From Bacteroidales bacterium UBA2287 (GTDB lineage Bacteria; Bacteroidota; Bacteroidia; Bacteroidales; Tenuifilaceae): a DNA stretch of 64,000 nucleotides. The notes under the pieces were generated by a model, which worked only from the letters and a program-made list of their open reading frames with translations, ran no database searches and was not told the DNA's origin. Numbering within the stretch: position 1 is the stretch's first letter; the number at the start of each line of letters is the position of its first letter. Positions 23,830 to 31,254 of the stretch are shown here, one piece after another. The stretch covers positions 24,349 to 88,348 of the forward strand of contig DDWL01000039.1 of assembly GCA_002345675.1 (NCBI GenBank), in the 5' to 3' direction. Both the position numbers and the translations under genes were made by a program.

Positions 23830-25995
23830 ATGCAAACCGAATCGCTTAAGCATTTTGCAAAGGGGTTACTACGAAGCTACTCTCAGGTTTTCTTTACTGA
23901 CAACATTGGGCTGGCAATTCCTTTACTGCTAGTCTCATTTATCGACCTACCCACAGGAATTTGCGGGCTTATTGCTGTAATTGTAGCCAATGGCTCGGCA
24001 ACGTTAATAGGTTTCGACGAGTTTAGAATTGACAAGGGCATGTATGGCTTTAACAGCCTGCTCGTTGGTCTAGGGTTGGGAAACGGTTTTCATTTTTCGC
24101 CCGAAATTATTGCAGTTGTAATAATTGCCTCGCTGCTAACGTTGCTAATTACAATTGCCATCGAAGGGTTTTTAGGAAAGTACTACCTTCCATTCCTGTC
24201 GTTGCCATTTGTTTTTGCCATTTGGACTGCCCTGCTCGCAAGCCGACTTTTAACAAGCCTCGAAATTAGCGCAAGGGGTGTTTACCTGCTCAACGATATT
24301 TTTCGTGCTGGAGGGCACCAATTCATTGCCATACACAGCTGGTGGACAAATTCAATTGTTTCGCCCTTTGTAAATAACTACCTACTTTCGCTGGGTTCCA
24401 TTTTCTTTCAGTTCAACTTTATTGCTGGAGTTGTTGTTGCCATTGCGCTTTTGGTGTACTCGCGAATTGCCTTTACCCTCTCGATTATTGGCTACACGGT
24501 TGCCTATTTTGCTTACGGAGCATTAGGAGTAAACATTGAAACACTTGGCTACGGTTTTATTGGTTTTAACTTTATACTAACCTCCATTGCCTTAGGCGGT
24601 TACTTTTACATTCCCGACAAGCGCTCGTATTTTTGGGCAATAGTAATTACGCCAATAATAGCACTTGTTACTGTTGGAATGTTCGGGGTTTTCTCGGTTT
24701 ATGGTTTGCCTGTGTACTCGCTCCCATTCAACTTGGTTGTTTTAATGTTTATATACAGCTTTAGGTTTAGAATGAAAGCAGGAAAACTTCACGAAGTAAT
24801 TTACCAACAGGGGTCGCCCGAAAAAAACCTGTATTCGTTTGCCAGCCATACCTCTCGATTTCCACGCGAAGGTTTTATTCCAATTTATTTGCCTTTTCAC
24901 GGCGAATGGTCAATTGCGCAAGGGCATAACGGACAGCACACGCACAAAGGGGAGTGGGCTAACGCTTGGGATTTTATTATTGTCGACCAAAATGGGGAGC
25001 AATACTTGGGTAATGGGCAAGCTACAAGCGACTACTTTTGCTTTAGCAAAAACGTTATTGCCCCTGCCGATGGCCATATTGTTGAAGTTGTTGATGGAAT
25101 TGACGACAACTCCATTGGCGATGCCAATTTAGTTAACAACTGGGGAAACACCATTGTAATTAAGCACTCGGAGTATCTTTATACAAAACTCAGTCACCTA
25201 AAAAAGGACTCGATTACTATTAAAAATGGAGAATTTATGAAACGTGGTCAACTAATTGGGCGTGTAGGCAATTCGGGTCGTTCGCCATACCCTCACCTCC
25301 ATTTTCAGGTACAGGCTACACCGCACATCGGTTCAAAAACGATAAAGTACCCAATTAGTTCTTATGTAAGCAATGGTAAAAGCATTGAGCCGTTTGGGTA
25401 CCCAATGGAAAACGAAATGGTTTCGTCAATAAATTCTGCACCAATAATTTCAAAAGCGTTTCATTTAATTCCGGGAATGCGCCTCATTTGGACTTTAGAG
25501 AATGGTACTAAAGTTGAATGGGAAGTTTTCACAAACACGCTTAACAAAAGCTACATATACTGCTCGCAAACAAAATCGGTTGCTTGGTTCGAGAATAGCG
25601 AAGCTTTTTTTGCTTTTACTGAATTTACAGGAAGTAAGAAATCGCTGCTTTTCAGCTTTTACAAAGCGGCATATCGTGTTCCACTAACCTACATTGAAGG
25701 CTACGAAGTAAACGACCTTTTGCCAATTAATAGAACCTTTAGCGGCGGACTACTCTTTCTGCAAGACTTTTTTGCTCCAGCAAAGTTTTTCTTAAACGCT
25801 TCTTTTAAGGGAACACTAGAATTTAATGGATCTCAAATCGATCCAAGTGAGGCAATATTCTCATCAACAATTACAAAAAGTGCATTTGGCAAGCAATTAA
25901 ACGAATGCAATTCAACCATTAAAATATCGACCAACTTGGAAATTGAACTAATCGATAACGATAGTAATACCAAATGTGTATGCGAACTTTTATAG
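23830..25995 (+). CDS. Urea-transporter-family membrane domain fused to an M23 (LytM) peptidase
   Basis: 721 residues. Residues 1-320 form about ten membrane helices with the duplicated urea transporter pattern, including LSLPFVFAIW and YSLPFNLVV (the LPF signature twice). Residues about 360-530 form an M23 domain: a first zinc region HTHKGEWANAWDF (about 373-385), NNWGNTIVIKH, then the NSGRSPYPHLHFQV signature near 480-491. About 190 residues of unknown beta-rich sequence follow. Such a protein could place a peptidoglycan endopeptidase-like domain at a channel. Activity and solute are not known. The next gene overlaps its 3' end by 22 bases. Confidence 0.85.
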   Translation: MQTESLKHFAKGLLRSYSQVFFTDNIGLAIPLLLVSFIDLPTGICGLIAVIVANGSATLIGFDEFRIDKGMYGFNSLLVGLGLGNGFHFSPEIIAVVIIASLLTLLITIAIEGFLGKYYLPFLSLPFVFAIWTALLASRLLTSLEISARGVYLLNDIFRAGGHQFIAIHSWWTNSIVSPFVNNYLLSLGSIFFQFNFIAGVVVAIALLVYSRIAFTLSIIGYTVAYFAYGALGVNIETLGYGFIGFNFILTSIALGGYFYIPDKRSYFWAIVITPIIALVTVGMFGVFSVYGLPVYSLPFNLVVLMFIYSFRFRMKAGKLHEVIYQQGSPEKNLYSFASHTSRFPREGFIPIYLPFHGEWSIAQGHNGQHTHKGEWANAWDFIIVDQNGEQYLGNGQATSDYFCFSKNVIAPADGHIVEVVDGIDDNSIGDANLVNNWGNTIVIKHSEYLYTKLSHLKKDSITIKNGEFMKRGQLIGRVGNSGRSPYPHLHFQVQATPHIGSKTIKYPISSYVSNGKSIEPFGYPMENEMVSSINSAPIISKAFHLIPGMRLIWTLENGTKVEWEVFTNTLNKSYIYCSQTKSVAWFENSEAFFAFTEFTGSKKSLLFSFYKAAYRVPLTYIEGYEVNDLLPINRTFSGGLLFLQDFFAPAKFFLNASFKGTLEFNGSQIDPSEAIFSSTITKSAFGKQLNECNSTIKISTNLEIELIDNDSNTKCVCELL

Positions 25996-27296
25996 CTATA
26001 ATTGGATTGCTTATTATTGGAAATTGCCTTAACGCCCAACCAATTGGCAACTTTGCAAAGTTCGACCAGCAGAGTTATCAGTATTATTTGGCAGGCAACT
26101 ATAAGGAGCTAAATAAGCTGGGCAAGCAAATGATTGACAGTGGAACCGATTACTACTACCTGCGAATGCGATTGGGCATTTCGGCATTCAATCGCCAGCG
26201 ATATGCAACTGCCATTGAGCACTTTAAAAAGGCTTTGACGTTTAATAATTCGGATACTTTAGCACACGAGTACATTTTTTTTGGGTACATATACAGCGGT
26301 CGTAATGCCGATGCGCTTAGTTACCGCGAAAAAATTGCAACTAAGTTGCAGTCAGCAAACGTTCGAAAATACGAACTAACCGGCTTAAAAATTTTATCGG
26401 CTAAAGCCGATTATACAGCGAATAATTCGCCTAAAGTTAATTACGCTCTAGTTGCCTCCAATCAAGATTACATTGCCGAAAACATCGACTACACCTATGG
26501 TTTAAACATTAAAACCTCGTGGTTAAAGGAAAGTAAATGGAGTAAAACGTTGTCGTATAATTACTTTAGCAAAAGCGGAGTTACCTATAACGAATACTTT
26601 CCATTGGGCACTTCTTCGGACTTTAGCCAGCATCAGCTTTACTATAAAGCTGTAAAAAATTTTTACGAAGGATTTGAACTAAGTTTTTTTGGATCAGCAG
26701 CCTTTTTCAGCGGAACGTCAACTTATGGAATTAGCACTGGAAACCAGCAAGGGTTTCAACAAAACAGTTCACTTATTAAAAAACTAGCATTCGATTACCT
26801 TGCAGGGGTTGGATTTGCTAAAAGAGAAAAGTATTTCCGCCTCGACCTTAACGCTTCGTACAGTAACTTAGTTGGCTTTAACCAAATAAGGGGCGAAGGG
26901 TATATTACCATTTTCCCTTTCGAAAATGCCAAACTTTATAGTATTCATGGTGGATTGTTTCAGTACGACTTAACCCTTGGAAGCGGCTACAACACTACTA
27001 ATGCCATTGGCTTAAAGGTTTTTAAACCCACGGGGGTTGAACTTGGAGTGAATTTTGGAAATGCCATGCTTTCGGCCCGAAACTCAGGCGAAATGCTTAT
27101 TAACTCGTTAAGCCAAACAAAATGGTCGGCTTATGGGAATATAAACACTTCGTTGGGAAAAGGTTTTTACTTAAACCTTACAGGGTTTATGTCCGAAACA
27201 TCAGAATTTATATGGGACATAAGAACAAGTTCAATTATTAACCCCAACCCAATTCAGTATATAGGAGTTAATTTTCAACTAATTAAATACTTTTAA
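25974..27296 (+). CDS. TPR plus outer-membrane beta-barrel protein
   Basis: 440 residues with an N-terminal signal peptide ending near NCLNAQ. Residues about 25-130 look like two or three TPR units (YYYLRMRLGISAFNRQRYATAIEHFKKAL). From about 160 the sequence alternates polar and aromatic strands and ends in VNFQLIKYF, typical of outer-membrane barrels with a terminal aromatic. It overlaps the transporter-peptidase gene by 22 bases and precedes the TPR gene by 2 bases, so all three form one operon. Specific function unknown. Confidence 0.75.
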   Translation: MCMRTFIAIIGLLIIGNCLNAQPIGNFAKFDQQSYQYYLAGNYKELNKLGKQMIDSGTDYYYLRMRLGISAFNRQRYATAIEHFKKALTFNNSDTLAHEYIFFGYIYSGRNADALSYREKIATKLQSANVRKYELTGLKILSAKADYTANNSPKVNYALVASNQDYIAENIDYTYGLNIKTSWLKESKWSKTLSYNYFSKSGVTYNEYFPLGTSSDFSQHQLYYKAVKNFYEGFELSFFGSAAFFSGTSTYGISTGNQQGFQQNSSLIKKLAFDYLAGVGFAKREKYFRLDLNASYSNLVGFNQIRGEGYITIFPFENAKLYSIHGGLFQYDLTLGSGYNTTNAIGLKVFKPTGVELGVNFGNAMLSARNSGEMLINSLSQTKWSAYGNINTSLGKGFYLNLTGFMSETSEFIWDIRTSSIINPNPIQYIGVNFQLIKYF

Positions 27297-27298
27297 GC

Positions 27299-27910
27299 AT
27301 GAAAAAAATACTAATCATAATTGCTGCGCTTATAATATCGATTGGCGCATTTTCGCAAGATCAAAGCAAATTGGTAGGCGCCTTTGCCGACAGCTACGCA
27401 AAGGAAACCGCAGGAAACTACGCCGAAGCCGTATCGGCTTTAAAGGACTTTTACACTGAAACATCGTACGAAATGAACCTTCGCTTGGGCTGGTTAACAT
27501 ACCTTCAGGGGAAATTTAGCGAATCGCTTTCGTACTACAATAAAGCCATTTCGCTAATGCCATACGCCATTGAGCCTCGATTAGGCGTTGCATATCCAGC
27601 ATCGGCACAGGGAAACTGGGATTTTGTGGTAACACAATATCAAACAATTCTTGGTATTGACCCAAACAACACCCTTACACTTTACCGATTGGGGCTAATT
27701 CTTTACGAACGCAAGGAGTATAAAAATGCTGCCGAGCATTTCGAAAAGGTTGTAAACCTTTACCCGTTCGACTACGATAGCGTTCTTATGCTAGCTTGGA
27801 GCAACCTACAAATTGGTAAAGCCCGCGAAGCCAAAGTTCTATTTCAAAAAGCGCAACTTTACAGCCCTACAAGCGCCTCGGCACAGGAAGGGTTGAAGTT
27901 GGTTAAGTAA
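27299..27910 (+). CDS. Periplasmic TPR protein
   Basis: 203 residues. A signal peptide (first 19 residues, ending AFSQ) is followed by about four TPR repeats, e.g. LGWLTYLQGKFSESLSYYNKAI, LGLILYERKEYKNAAEHFEKVV and LAWSNLQIGKAREAKVLFQKA. It probably scaffolds proteins in the periplasm. The start is 2 bases after the previous stop, so it belongs to the operon of the urea-transporter/M23 fusion. Confidence 0.8.
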   Translation: MKKILIIIAALIISIGAFSQDQSKLVGAFADSYAKETAGNYAEAVSALKDFYTETSYEMNLRLGWLTYLQGKFSESLSYYNKAISLMPYAIEPRLGVAYPASAQGNWDFVVTQYQTILGIDPNNTLTLYRLGLILYERKEYKNAAEHFEKVVNLYPFDYDSVLMLAWSNLQIGKAREAKVLFQKAQLYSPTSASAQEGLKLVK

Positions 27911-27922
27911 GTTAATTATATT

Positions 27923-27955
27923 AGTCGGAGTGCGACTTGGAGTCGCGCCCCGACT
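27923..27955 (+). terminator. Imperfect hairpin after the TPR operon
   Basis: AGTCGGAGTGCGACT and AGTCGCGCCCCGACT arms around TGG. It has mismatches and no T run, so it may be a repeat rather than a terminator. Confidence 0.35.
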
Positions 27956-28111
27956 AAATTAAAAGTTAAATTTAGCAGGTATAAATACACCGCTACTATA
28001 CCAGCACTCTCACAGCTATCACACAATTCCTCTCGTATAATTTGGTGGGTTACAAACTAAAAAAAATACAATATTTATTCGTAATTCGTTTTTCAGAAAA
28101 ATTTTAATCAT

Positions 28112-28154
28112 AATTGCCGTAATTTTAAAATATATTTTAAAATTTACGGCAATT
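28112..28154. repeat. Near-perfect 43-base palindrome
   Basis: Arms AATTGCCGTAA-TTTTAAAA and TTTTAAAATTTACGGCAATT around TATA; the left arm lacks one A. No gene lies within it. Confidence 0.7.
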
Positions 28155-28319
28155 CATCGAAATGTATACATCGAATTTTAGAGGTAAATATCCTTTCAGA
28201 GTCGCTTTCCGACTTGCCAACAAACCTAACTTACGAATTTAAAAAAACAATAATTCAGTAAAGAATCAATGAGTATCTTTTAAAAGTTTCACAAGCAACA
28301 ATTATAAAAAGAATCGTCT

Positions 28320-28610
28320 TTACGCATTATACAATACTTTTAAATCCTTGGTTATATGGGCTTTTAACTTACTATTTTGAATTGAGTTTTCTGTAATTAA
28401 GTCAATTTTATAACCTACAGCTTCGCTAATTTCTCGTTCAATTTTTACTAATTGAAGCAATGAAGGTGTATCGATAAAAGATACAAGCAAATCGATATCG
28501 CTTAAAGTATTAATTTCGTTTCGTGCAAAGGAACCGAAGACACCAACCCTCGATATGCTATACTTTTTAAGTATGCTCACTATTATCGATTCAATTTCTC
28601 TTTGGCTCAT
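28320..28610 (-). CDS. MNT-type nucleotidyltransferase domain protein (no HEPN partner)
   Basis: 96 residues, a minimal nucleotidyltransferase. The motif GSFARNE...SDIDLLV gives the GS pair at 26-27 and metal ligands D38 and D40. A third acidic residue is probably in KIDLI (about 74). These proteins usually pair with a HEPN toxin as type VII toxin-antitoxin (MntA/HepT), where MntA adds AMP to the toxin. No HEPN gene lies on either side, so this is an orphan or the partner was lost. Repeat elements flank it. Confidence 0.8.
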   Translation of the reverse strand: MSQREIESIIVSILKKYSISRVGVFGSFARNEINTLSDIDLLVSFIDTPSLLQLVKIEREISEAVGYKIDLITENSIQNSKLKAHITKDLKVLYNA

Positions 28611-28636
28611 TGTTGGTTTTTTTTTATTCGGTTTTT

Positions 28637-28780
28637 TGTCCCGTTAGGGACAAAATATGGGTAGAAATCAAATACATAAAAAGAACTCCGTGCCGTTAGG
28701 TACGGAATATGCTGTACCTAACGGCACAGTTAAATTGGTTTACCTAACATCATCTACCGATATTACGTATCTAACGGGAC
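28637..28780. repeat. Hairpin repeat element, copy A
   Basis: Contains palindromic cores GTCCCGTTAGGGAC and GTGCCGTTAGGTACGG with a GTACCTAACGGCAC mate, and ends CTAACGGGAC. The reverse complement of about 28690-28780 matches the element at 44557-44649 nearly base for base. This copy has an extra outer core with GGGTAGAAAT. Confidence 0.85.
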
Positions 28781-28809
28781 GAGTATTTTAAATGTACTTG
28801 CCCTTACTA

Positions 28810-29583
28810 CTACCACACCGTTTTAATCAGCCCTCCATCAACCGGAATGGTTGCTCCTGTAATGTACGACGACAAGTTGGAAAGAAGAAAAACGGCCATA
28901 TTAGCAAACTCGGAGGGATTACCGTAGCGCCCCATCGGAATTATTTTTTCGTAGCCCTCTTTAATGGCTTCGATGCTAACGCCCTGCTTTTCGGAAAGGA
29001 ATGTGTCGAGTTCCTTTACACGTTCCGTGTTAAAACGGCCGGGCATTATATTATTAACCCTTATGCCCCGTGGGGCAAGGTGTCGCGATAAACTTTTTGC
29101 TAAACTTGTAACTCCAGCCCTGTAAACATTCGAAAGTATTAGCGTATCGATGGGTTCCTTAACCGAAACCGAAGTTATAAAAACTATGCTACCTCCATTT
29201 CCCATAAGGGGCAAAGCGCCTTTAACCAATCGCACAGCGCTCATTAAAGTTAGGTTGAAAGCGTAGTTCCACTGCTCCTCGGTTATGGTGTCGAAAGTTC
29301 CAGCAGGAGGTCCACCTGCGTTTACAACAATTCCATCGATTTTACCAAATTCGTTTTTTGCAGCAGCAAACCACTGTTCAATCGACTCGGGCCTTGTAAC
29401 ATCGAGTATATGGTATTTTACCTCTGTTGAAATTTTTGCTGCCGACTCGGCTAAGCTGGCTTCGTTTCGGCTTCCTAAGAACACGTTTGCTCCACTTTTC
29501 GAAACCTCTTGGGCAATGGCAAAACCTAACCCTCGGCTGCTGCCAGCAATAAGGATGGTTTTATTTTGAAGGAGATTTGTCAT
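28810..29583 (-). CDS. SDR-family protein with altered catalytic site
   Basis: 257 residues, Rossmann fold. The cofactor motif GSSRGLG is at 14-20 and NAGGPPAGTF near 90. Where classical SDR enzymes have YxxxK, this one reads LSNVYRAGV: the tyrosine position is Ser and the lysine position is Arg. The same pattern (N-x-x-R) is known in a BKR-like SDR subfamily with incomplete active site. It ends with GATIPVDGG, standard for SDR. Reaction unknown. Often annotated as 3-oxoacyl-ACP reductase, which is doubtful here. Confidence 0.82.
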   Translation of the reverse strand: MTNLLQNKTILIAGSSRGLGFAIAQEVSKSGANVFLGSRNEASLAESAAKISTEVKYHILDVTRPESIEQWFAAAKNEFGKIDGIVVNAGGPPAGTFDTITEEQWNYAFNLTLMSAVRLVKGALPLMGNGGSIVFITSVSVKEPIDTLILSNVYRAGVTSLAKSLSRHLAPRGIRVNNIMPGRFNTERVKELDTFLSEKQGVSIEAIKEGYEKIIPMGRYGNPSEFANMAVFLLSNLSSYITGATIPVDGGLIKTVW

Positions 29584-29904
29584 ATGTAATTAATTATAAT
29601 CTTTTTACCACAAACCCCGATAACTATCGGAGCACGAAGAAAAAAACACGAAGTGCACTAAGAATATGATTAGCAAAGAACTCAAAAAAATTTTAAATCA
29701 ATTTAACGCGTTTATAACTCACCAAACCCAGAGGGTTTGTATGTTTATAGAAACTTGTGTAATTAGATATTCGACCCCAGCTGGGGTCGTACGAATTCTA
29801 ATATCATTTTTTTCTATAAACATTTGATGCCGCTGGCATCAAGCATTATTAACTAAATGCCAAATTCAATAATTTATTCCTTTTTGTCCTTTGTAGCTCA
29901 TAAA
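29584..29904. other. 321-base intergenic region holding repeats
   Basis: From 29608 to about 29660 it has ACCACAAACCCCGATAACTATCGG and CACGAAGTGCAC words; the CCCCGATA-AC-TATCGG palindrome resembles the insert in the tRNA-Val remnant at 1.8 kb. From 29724 it has the nested palindrome described separately. No gene is seen; a 50-odd-codon frame through it is repeat-derived. Confidence 0.65.
29724..29851. repeat. Nested palindromic repeat with ATGTTTATAGAAA arms
   Basis: Outer hairpins AAACCCAGAGGGTTT (left) and GATGCCGCTGGCATC (right) enclose perfect 13-base arms ATGTTTATAGAAA / TTTCTATAAACAT, then ATTAGA / TCTAAT, with the palindrome GACCCCAGCTGGGGTC in the middle. The whole is symmetric around about 29782. 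Confidence 0.85.
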
Positions 29905-31254
29905 TTACTTGTCGCTTAATATCCCCGACAAATTTCCCATCAACTTCATCAGTTCTATTTCGGCAAGTTGGGCATTTGCCTGAGCAGTAATAAGCCTATA
30001 GCGAGCATTTAGCAATCGGTTTTGGTCTTCCCGCAGCTCAAGATCCGATATGGCTCCTAACCTATACCTTTCCCATGCAATTTCGGAGTTTCGAACGGCC
30101 AGTTCAACCGATTTCTGCTCTACTTGCAATAATTCCAGCGCCAAGCTTAACTCGTTGGTTAGCCTGTAGGCTATGGTTTGAAGTCGTAACGCCAAATCCT
30201 CGGCTTGCAATCTTCGATTATCGGCTGTTAACGAGGCATTCCGAATTCTTCGATTTACATTAAACCCGTTAAAAAGTGTAATGGAGGCTCCAATTCCAGC
30301 CGCTGGACCAAGTGTGTTGAAAAGTGTTGTTTGCCCTTGGGGTGTTGATGTACGCGAGAAGTTATACGCTCCAAACAAGTTTACCTGTGGCATACGTTGC
30401 GCTTTTTGCTCTCGCTCCTCAAGTTCGGCTATTCGAATTTGAACGTTTGCGTTTTGCATCTCGAGGTTCTCGTTCGACAGCTTCGACATAACTTCAACAT
30501 AATTCCAAGGCTTTGGAATTTTAAACCCAGCATTAGCAACAAGCGAACTTTCTGGAGCACGACCCATTAGTCTGTTAAGCTCCGCTTTCAGATTGGCAAC
30601 AGTAAGTTTTTGCTTAAGCGCCAAAGCGCTATCGGCACGAAAGTCGACCCGAGCCTGCATTGCAAGCAGCTCACTTCCAGCTCCAATTCTACTCTTTTCG
30701 CTTGCGATATTCATACGTTTTGCCGATAGTTCCTGCTGTTCCTCGTACCATTTCTGCAACTTTTCGCTTTGCGTTAGTGCGTAGTAGGTTTGCGCAATAT
30801 TTGCAATGGCATCTTCAACCTCCATTTTAAGGTAAAGGTCGCCCTGTTGAAAAAGCATAACCAAACGTTCTTTCCGCGCAAACATTGCAAACCCATCGAA
30901 AACGGTCCACGAAAGTTGAACGCCTGCAGTTAATGCGTGTGTTGGGTAGAGTGCCGAGGAGGAGGAAGTGCCATCGGCATAGTCGATATCCCTATTGTAA
31001 AAGCTGCTACTCTGATTTGCATTCAAATCGGCACGTGGCAGCATTCCAGCGTTTCCTGCAGTGCTATTGTTCTTCGAAATTTCTAAATTATTGCGAGCAA
31101 TTCGAATCGAAAAGCTGCGCTCGAGCCCAATGGAAATAGCATCGAAAAGCGAAAGCGTATCCTGCGCCTGAGTGTTGCTAAACTGGAAAACGCTTGCAAG
31201 CACCAATGTTAAAACTAAAACCAAATTACTCCTTTGCATCGTCAACTTCAACAT
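29905..31254 (-). CDS. TolC-family outer-membrane efflux protein
   Basis: 449 residues with a signal peptide (cleavage after about residue 30). Two repeats of long coiled-coil helices separated by beta strands fit the TolC trimer fold; the last helix contains GAISDLELREDQNRLLNARYRLITAQ. It is the third gene of the RND set and overlaps the pump gene by 29 bases. The ATG five codons downstream (31239) is an equally good start. Confidence 0.9.
   Translation of the reverse strand: MLKLTMQRSNLVLVLTLVLASVFQFSNTQAQDTLSLFDAISIGLERSFSIRIARNNLEISKNNSTAGNAGMLPRADLNANQSSSFYNRDIDYADGTSSSSALYPTHALTAGVQLSWTVFDGFAMFARKERLVMLFQQGDLYLKMEVEDAIANIAQTYYALTQSEKLQKWYEEQQELSAKRMNIASEKSRIGAGSELLAMQARVDFRADSALALKQKLTVANLKAELNRLMGRAPESSLVANAGFKIPKPWNYVEVMSKLSNENLEMQNANVQIRIAELEEREQKAQRMPQVNLFGAYNFSRTSTPQGQTTLFNTLGPAAGIGASITLFNGFNVNRRIRNASLTADNRRLQAEDLALRLQTIAYRLTNELSLALELLQVEQKSVELAVRNSEIAWERYRLGAISDLELREDQNRLLNARYRLITAQANAQLAEIELMKLMGNLSGILSDK

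Larger units (their letters stand above)
27911..28319. other. 409-base intergenic region with two hairpins
   Basis: No gene seen. Holds an imperfect hairpin at 27923-27955 that may end the operon and a long AT-rich palindrome at 28112-28154; the rest is AT-rich without further structure. Confidence 0.6.

Noticed and set aside
29667..29835. Small ORF (about 55 codons) in the SDR-TolC gap
   Set aside because: Most of it is the nested palindrome; no signal of protein selection can be seen.
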